This document shows, piece by piece, positions 60,238 to 64,000 of a stretch of DNA of 64,000 nt. The stretch is from Tritrichomonas musculus. Taxonomy: Eukaryota > Parabasalia > Tritrichomonadida > Tritrichomonadidae. The stretch's first letter is position 1, and each line of letters opens with the position of its first letter. Position numbers and translations under genes: made by a program. The notes under the pieces are model-generated. The model did not search any database. It was not told the DNA's origin and saw only the letters and a program-made list of their open reading frames with translations. The stretch spans positions 992,001 through 1,056,000 of the forward strand of contig JAPFFF010000043.1 of assembly GCA_039105265.1 (NCBI GenBank). Reading direction: 5' to 3'.

Positions 60238-61188
60238 TTAACAAATTGTGCATTCAATGCCATTTTGTGGTTCATTAAATGTAAGTGCCATATCTGCATA
60301 TTTTTGGCTTTCTTCTTCATTTATCTCTACACCTTCGCCATTTTTAAGCATGCTTGAATATCTAAGCATTGCTTGCTTATTTCCATTATCTGCTGACATT
60401 TTGTAATATTTGGCTGATTCTTTGATGTCTTCTTTGTTGCCACTTTTTTCAAGAATTTCTGCATATAAAAGCATTCCTTCTGGATATCCATTTTCTGCTG
60501 CTGCAAAAAAGCATTCTTTGGCTGATTCTTCATCTGCTTCAACACCTTCTCCATCTCTTAACATTTTACCATATTCGCAAAGAGATGGAACATGACCATT
60601 TTCAGCTGCCATTTTTGTATATTTAAGAGCTTCTTCTTTGTTGGCATTTTTTATTTCACCATCAGAATACATCGATGACAAAGTTATAATTGCAAATGGA
60701 AATCCTTGGTTTGCCGCCATTTTCAAATACTTGATTGATTCTTCGATGTTTATGTCAACTCCTTCACCATTTCTTAATTTGGAACCATAATTGAATTGAC
60801 CAAAGACATCTCCTTCGTCGGCTGCCATCTTACAATATTTCGCCGATTCTTCCATATTTATTTCAATTCCTTCACCGTGTTCTCTCATTCTTGCATATTC
60901 AAGCATTGATCTGACATTGCCTAAATCTGCACTTCGTTTGAAATATTTCGATGCTTCTTCTTTATCTTCTTTGATTCCTTCTCCATGTGATAACATAAAT
61001 GCATATTCAACAATTGATTTTTCATGTCCTAAATCTGCTGCTTTTTTAAAATATATCGATGCTTCTTTCTTGTTGATCATGACACCATTTCCATTTGTTA
61101 ACTTTTCTGCATATTTAAACATTGATTCAACATTTCCTTCATCTGCTTCTTTCTTCATTTTTTCTATTTCATTCTTCACTTGACTCAT
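60238..61188 (-). CDS. Sel1-repeat protein, right (inverted) copy
   Basis: 316 residues encoded on the minus strand, the same protein as the left copy. The genes converge, with 3' ends 532 bp apart. The single coding difference noticed is silent. This argues for very recent duplication, or for ongoing gene conversion between the arms, while the flanks have already diverged. Confidence 0.9.
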   Translation of the reverse strand: MSQVKNEIEKMKKEADEGNVESMFKYAEKLTNGNGVMINKKEASIYFKKAADLGHEKSIVEYAFMLSHGEGIKEDKEEASKYFKRSADLGNVRSMLEYARMREHGEGIEINMEESAKYCKMAADEGDVFGQFNYGSKLRNGEGVDINIEESIKYLKMAANQGFPFAIITLSSMYSDGEIKNANKEEALKYTKMAAENGHVPSLCEYGKMLRDGEGVEADEESAKECFFAAAENGYPEGMLLYAEILEKSGNKEDIKESAKYYKMSADNGNKQAMLRYSSMLKNGEGVEINEEESQKYADMALTFNEPQNGIECTIC

Positions 61189-61196
61189 TTATATAA

Positions 61197-61202
61197 TAAT
61201 GA
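61197..61202 (-). promoter_or_regulatory. Initiator TCATTA
   Basis: Mirror of the motif at 58741-58746, upstream of the right Sel1 gene. Confidence 0.6.
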
Positions 61203-61542
61203 AGTGATTTAATGCTAAATGTAAAATTTCTTTACTTGACAAGAAAAGTTAAAATTTTTTAAAATTTTTTAAAACTTTTGAATGTTTTTGAAAAATTTTA
61301 AAAATTTTAAAATTTCGTCAATTCAAATTTGAATGACTATTCAAAAAATAAACTTATACCAAAAATTGGAATGAATTATTAATTTGCCGCATTTTAAAAA
61401 ATTAAAGCCCACATATCTTTTTTATATAGTTATTAAATAAATAAACAAAAGATGTTGGAAAATAAATGCAAAGCCAAAATTTATTCATTTTCTGTTTAGA
61501 CTATTAAAAGATTTTAATAATAATAATAGAATGAAAACAAAT

Positions 61543-62800
61543 CTAAATATGTTTCAATTTCAATGCGATAGCCTTGTAAGATGGTATATCAACATGAACT
61601 GGTGCATCATTTTGAATGTCAAATTCAACAAAGTGATTTGAAAGTAAATCAGTTGCTTTATATTTCCCAGTAGCAATACTCAAAGATTTAATTGCAGCTT
61701 TAGGAATATTAACATCAACTGAAACAGCATTATCGTCGAAATTGGCAACAACAAGCTAAAGATCATCATCGTTCTTTCTTAAGAAAGGATACTGGCGAAC
61801 ATTAAGATGGCCATTAACATACAATAAGTCGAAGAAAGAGCCTTGACGGACAGCTTTTTCAGTTCTTGCCAAAGAACAAATTCTTGTATAATTATCATAC
61901 AAATCAACTTGATCTTGAGTTAATTCTTTTGGATTGTAATAACCATTTCTTAAAGTATCAGGTGGCCAATAATCAAAGATTGTTGTTCTTCCATCTCTTC
62001 CACTGTAGCCTTCACTGTCCATTCCACGTTCACCGATTTCTTGGCCGGCATAGATCATGACAGGATTTGGGTTCATTAACACTTCAATGGCCAATGCTGG
62101 AAGAGCCTTTCTGCAATCACCAGCGAAGAAATCGCTTCAGATTCGTTGTTCGTCATTATTTTCCAGGAAATAAAGCATATGGCCCCAAATATCACTTGTA
62201 GATTCCCATCTATATGTAATTTCTTGCGTGTTGCAGTAATGTGTCAAGGCTCCACAGAGATAATCATACATTCCAACATATATCGTAAAGATAATCAAAT
62301 CCTGATGAAATGAAATTTCGATATTGTGAAGGATCGTAAACTTCTCCAATGAAAATTTAGCCCGGATTTGCTTTCTTAACTCGTGATGAAAGCACATTTT
62401 AACCAATGTATTTTGTGGTGGATCAAAGTGTAATGAATGATTATCGCAATAATCAATTCCATAATTGATTTTGATTGCTTAATACCAATCACTGCAATCT
62501 GGAGTTGGGTAAAAGCGGTCATTTCCTTTGGCTGGAAATTCTGAATATGTTTCTCTTTTTTTCATCTTCATACCAATCACTGCAAAGTGATTCTGGGAGG
62601 ACAAGTTGATTAGGGAGATAATAAAAGTTGTTGTTTGGAGAAAAATGAACCGATTTATCTTCATCTTCACCAAGACCTTTGACATTTGATGGTTTTGAAA
62701 TTGAGTGGTATTGACGGGCAACATGATTTGGAACAAAATCTAATATGAATTTCATACCATTTGCGTGTGTTCGTTTAATTAAGCTTAATATGATCAATGA
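61543..62800 (-). pseudogene. GH13 alpha-amylase relic
   Basis: Readable pieces in shifting frames, 5' to 3' on the minus strand: LIKRTHANGMKFILDFVPNH (GH13 region I), SPNNNFYYLPNQLVLPES, a second piece GNDRFYPTPDCSDWY, then NYGIDYCDNHSLHFDPP, IFIGEVYDPSQYRNFISS (region III acid Glu), EITYRWESTSDIWGHMLYFL with ENNDEQRI (region IV, where ENHDE is usual), and MNPNPVMIYAGQEIGERGMD with GRDGRTTIFDYW. The C-terminal beta domain ends KAIALKLKHI with a stop at 61543-61545; an in-frame TAG at about 61756 splits it. The N-terminal part of the barrel and region II are missing. The type resembles bacterial and trichomonad amylases. Several frameshifts and a deletion make it non-functional. Confidence 0.8.
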
Positions 62801-63703
62801 CTTGCATTTATAAAAGACATAATTACCAATGGAACGAACAGAAGAAGGAATTTTGATTGTAGAAAGTGATGTGCATTCATAGAAAGTTCTATTATCAATC
62901 GTTTTGACTGATGAAGAAATTGATACTTCAGTTAAATTTGTGCAATTAGAACAGAATTCAATGATTTTAATAACAGGTGGGAATATAACTTTTTCTAATG
63001 AATAACATTGTCTAATGATATGATCTCCAATTTTTTTAACAAAAGAAGGAATGATAAATGCTTTCAATTTTGAACCGTTGGAGAATGCAAAACTACCGAT
63101 TTCTTTTACAGATGAAGGAATTCACTAAAGATTTACATCCTTCAAAAGCTTTTTCTTCAATTGATTCCACAGAGGATGGTGTTGTAATTTCTGCCAAATT
63201 TGAGCAATTATAAAATGAATATTTCCTATCGTTTTTATCGATGATGGAATTTCAAATTTGACCAAATTTTTGCATTCATAGAAACATTTGTATCCTATTT
63301 TAATTTCCGGTAATCTTAATAAGTAATTAAAAATATCAAAATGATTTCCTTCAATTGCTAATTTTAATTCTGTTGCATGAAAATATGTTTATTGAACTTC
63401 ATTCAAAACAAATAAAATTTTTTGGAACTGTAAAAACAAAAAAAGTTTTTTGAATTCGATAAAAAATTTTTTTTCAATTATTAATTGATTTACATCTAAT
63501 TCTGCTTTGTTTTTAATATAATCAACAAGTTTAAAATAACCAAAATCTACTGCATAGAAGAAATAAATTGGTTCAGCAAGAAGATCTTCAGAAATGAAAT
63601 CAAAATTATAAGATTGAAATCCATAAAAAATTTCATCATAAAGATATTCAAGTATATTGTTACCAACTTCTTTATTATTATGGCTAACTTGTTTTTTCAG
63701 CAA
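62519..63703 (-). pseudogene. BspA-type LRR relic, fused at its 3' end to the amylase relic
   Basis: The last DUF3447/ankyrin unit ends LDVNQ (about 63490). After an approximately 130-bp insert, ankyrin coding resumes (HATELKLAIEGNHFDIFNYL) and joins LRRs through PEIKIGYKCFYECKNL. The LRRs continue with a frame change near 63130 and run as IPSSVRSIGNYVFYKCKSL to about 62795. From there the same frame reads alpha-amylase (SLIKRTHANGMKFILDFVPN). The fused frame closes at 62519. Confidence 0.75.
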
Positions 63704-64000
63704 GTTATCTTTGATATAATGTGCAAAATCGTTATGATGACATTTAATTGACTCTTTAAGACATTCTTTATAAGTTTCATCATCTGGTAAAATTTTTTCA
63801 CTTTCAAGAATATGAATGATTTCTGGGTTATGTCAATGAATAGAATAAATACATGATGACAAATTCAATCCAACTCCATTTTGAAGCAAAAACCTTAATA
63901 TTTGAATTGATCCGAAAAATAATGAATATTCAATTATAGTTGGCTCTTTGTGAATTAATAATGGATTGGTCTCAAAAATTGAACTGCTTATTTGATCTGT
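63389..64000 (-). pseudogene. DUF3447 N-terminal part, cut by the window edge
   Basis: The minus strand from 64000 reads SSIFETNPLLIHKEPTIIEY, FFGSIQILRFLLQNG, HNPEIIHILESEKI, KECLKESIKCHHNDFAHYI and on to the LDVNQ at about 63490. A TGA interrupts the segment before HNPEIIHILE (about 63830), where relatives have a sense codon. The gene starts beyond base 64000. Family, order and insert position match the genes at 14146 and 53454. Confidence 0.75.

Larger units (their letters stand above)
58500..61445. repeat. Large inverted duplication carrying two Sel1 genes
   Basis: Arms of about 1.25 kb (about 58500-59754 and about 60186-61445) are near-identical reverse complements separated by 430 bp. 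Over the 951-bp coding part I found one synonymous difference (Val-5 codon GTT versus GTG). The 5' flanks differ by scattered changes and small indels. Identity fades out gradually upstream and stops abruptly at the inner ends. Confidence 0.92.

Overview
The window looks like nuclear DNA of a trichomonad (parabasalid) protist, of the Trichomonas vaginalis or Tritrichomonas type; I cannot separate these two. The reasons are very AT-rich intergenic DNA, mostly intronless genes with very short 5' leaders, initiator-like TCATTN motifs 10-20 bp before several ATGs, and families known to be hugely expanded in trichomonads: DUF3447-ankyrin proteins, BspA-type leucine-rich repeats (LRR_5), Sel1 repeats, RCC1-like repeat proteins, and decayed kinases, Mutator-like and Maverick-like elements.

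Layout. 1-2773: GC-richer, virus-like (Maverick/Polinton-type) short element with long inverted ends. 3744-5545: decayed RCC1-like gene. 5747-8808 (-): DUF3447 gene whose ankyrin units are separated by stop-containing inserts of about 90 bp. 9301-13953: a papain-like-fold candidate, an unrecognised gene and a kinase-fold candidate. 14146-17054 (+): DUF3447-ankyrin-BspA gene. 17715-19790: ankyrin relic split by a 1.2-kb transposon. 20362-22587 (+): VIT/VWA protein carrying a histone H3 tail look-alike. 22702-25021: Sel1 relic and a TBC Rab-GAP. 25171-27381: TTAA-flanked element. 27489-28721 (-): BRF1 of RNA polymerase III. 28891-29794: mariner-type MITE. 29883-32721 (-): BTB-like/ankyrin gene whose inserts are filled by a 25-bp minisatellite. 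34001-36726: kinase relic and a class-3 lipase. 36903-37252: ankyrin relic. 38912-40054 (-): coiled-coil (pseudo)kinase. 38.8-42.2 kb: four copies of one hairpin. 44852-47158 (+): decayed MULE, followed by a 3.7-kb trinucleotide-type array. 51542-57942 (-): two DUF3447 genes and small unrecognised genes. 58500-61445: a near-identical inverted duplication of a Sel1 gene. 61543-64000 (-): alpha-amylase relic joined to a BspA/DUF3447 relic that leaves the window.

How the genes relate. There is no operon logic. Housekeeping functions (BRF1, TBC-GAP, lipase) sit between repeat-protein families that seem to be duplicating, recombining and decaying, with small transposons inserted among them.

The most notable observations are (1) an H3-tail mimic of about 32 residues inside a VIT/VWA protein; (2) stop-rich inserts at one fixed position of the ankyrin repeat in several unrelated loci, which lack the usual trichomonad intron signals and in one gene hold a minisatellite; (3) the palindromic Sel1 duplication; (4) three non-autonomous DNA transposons with readable ends.
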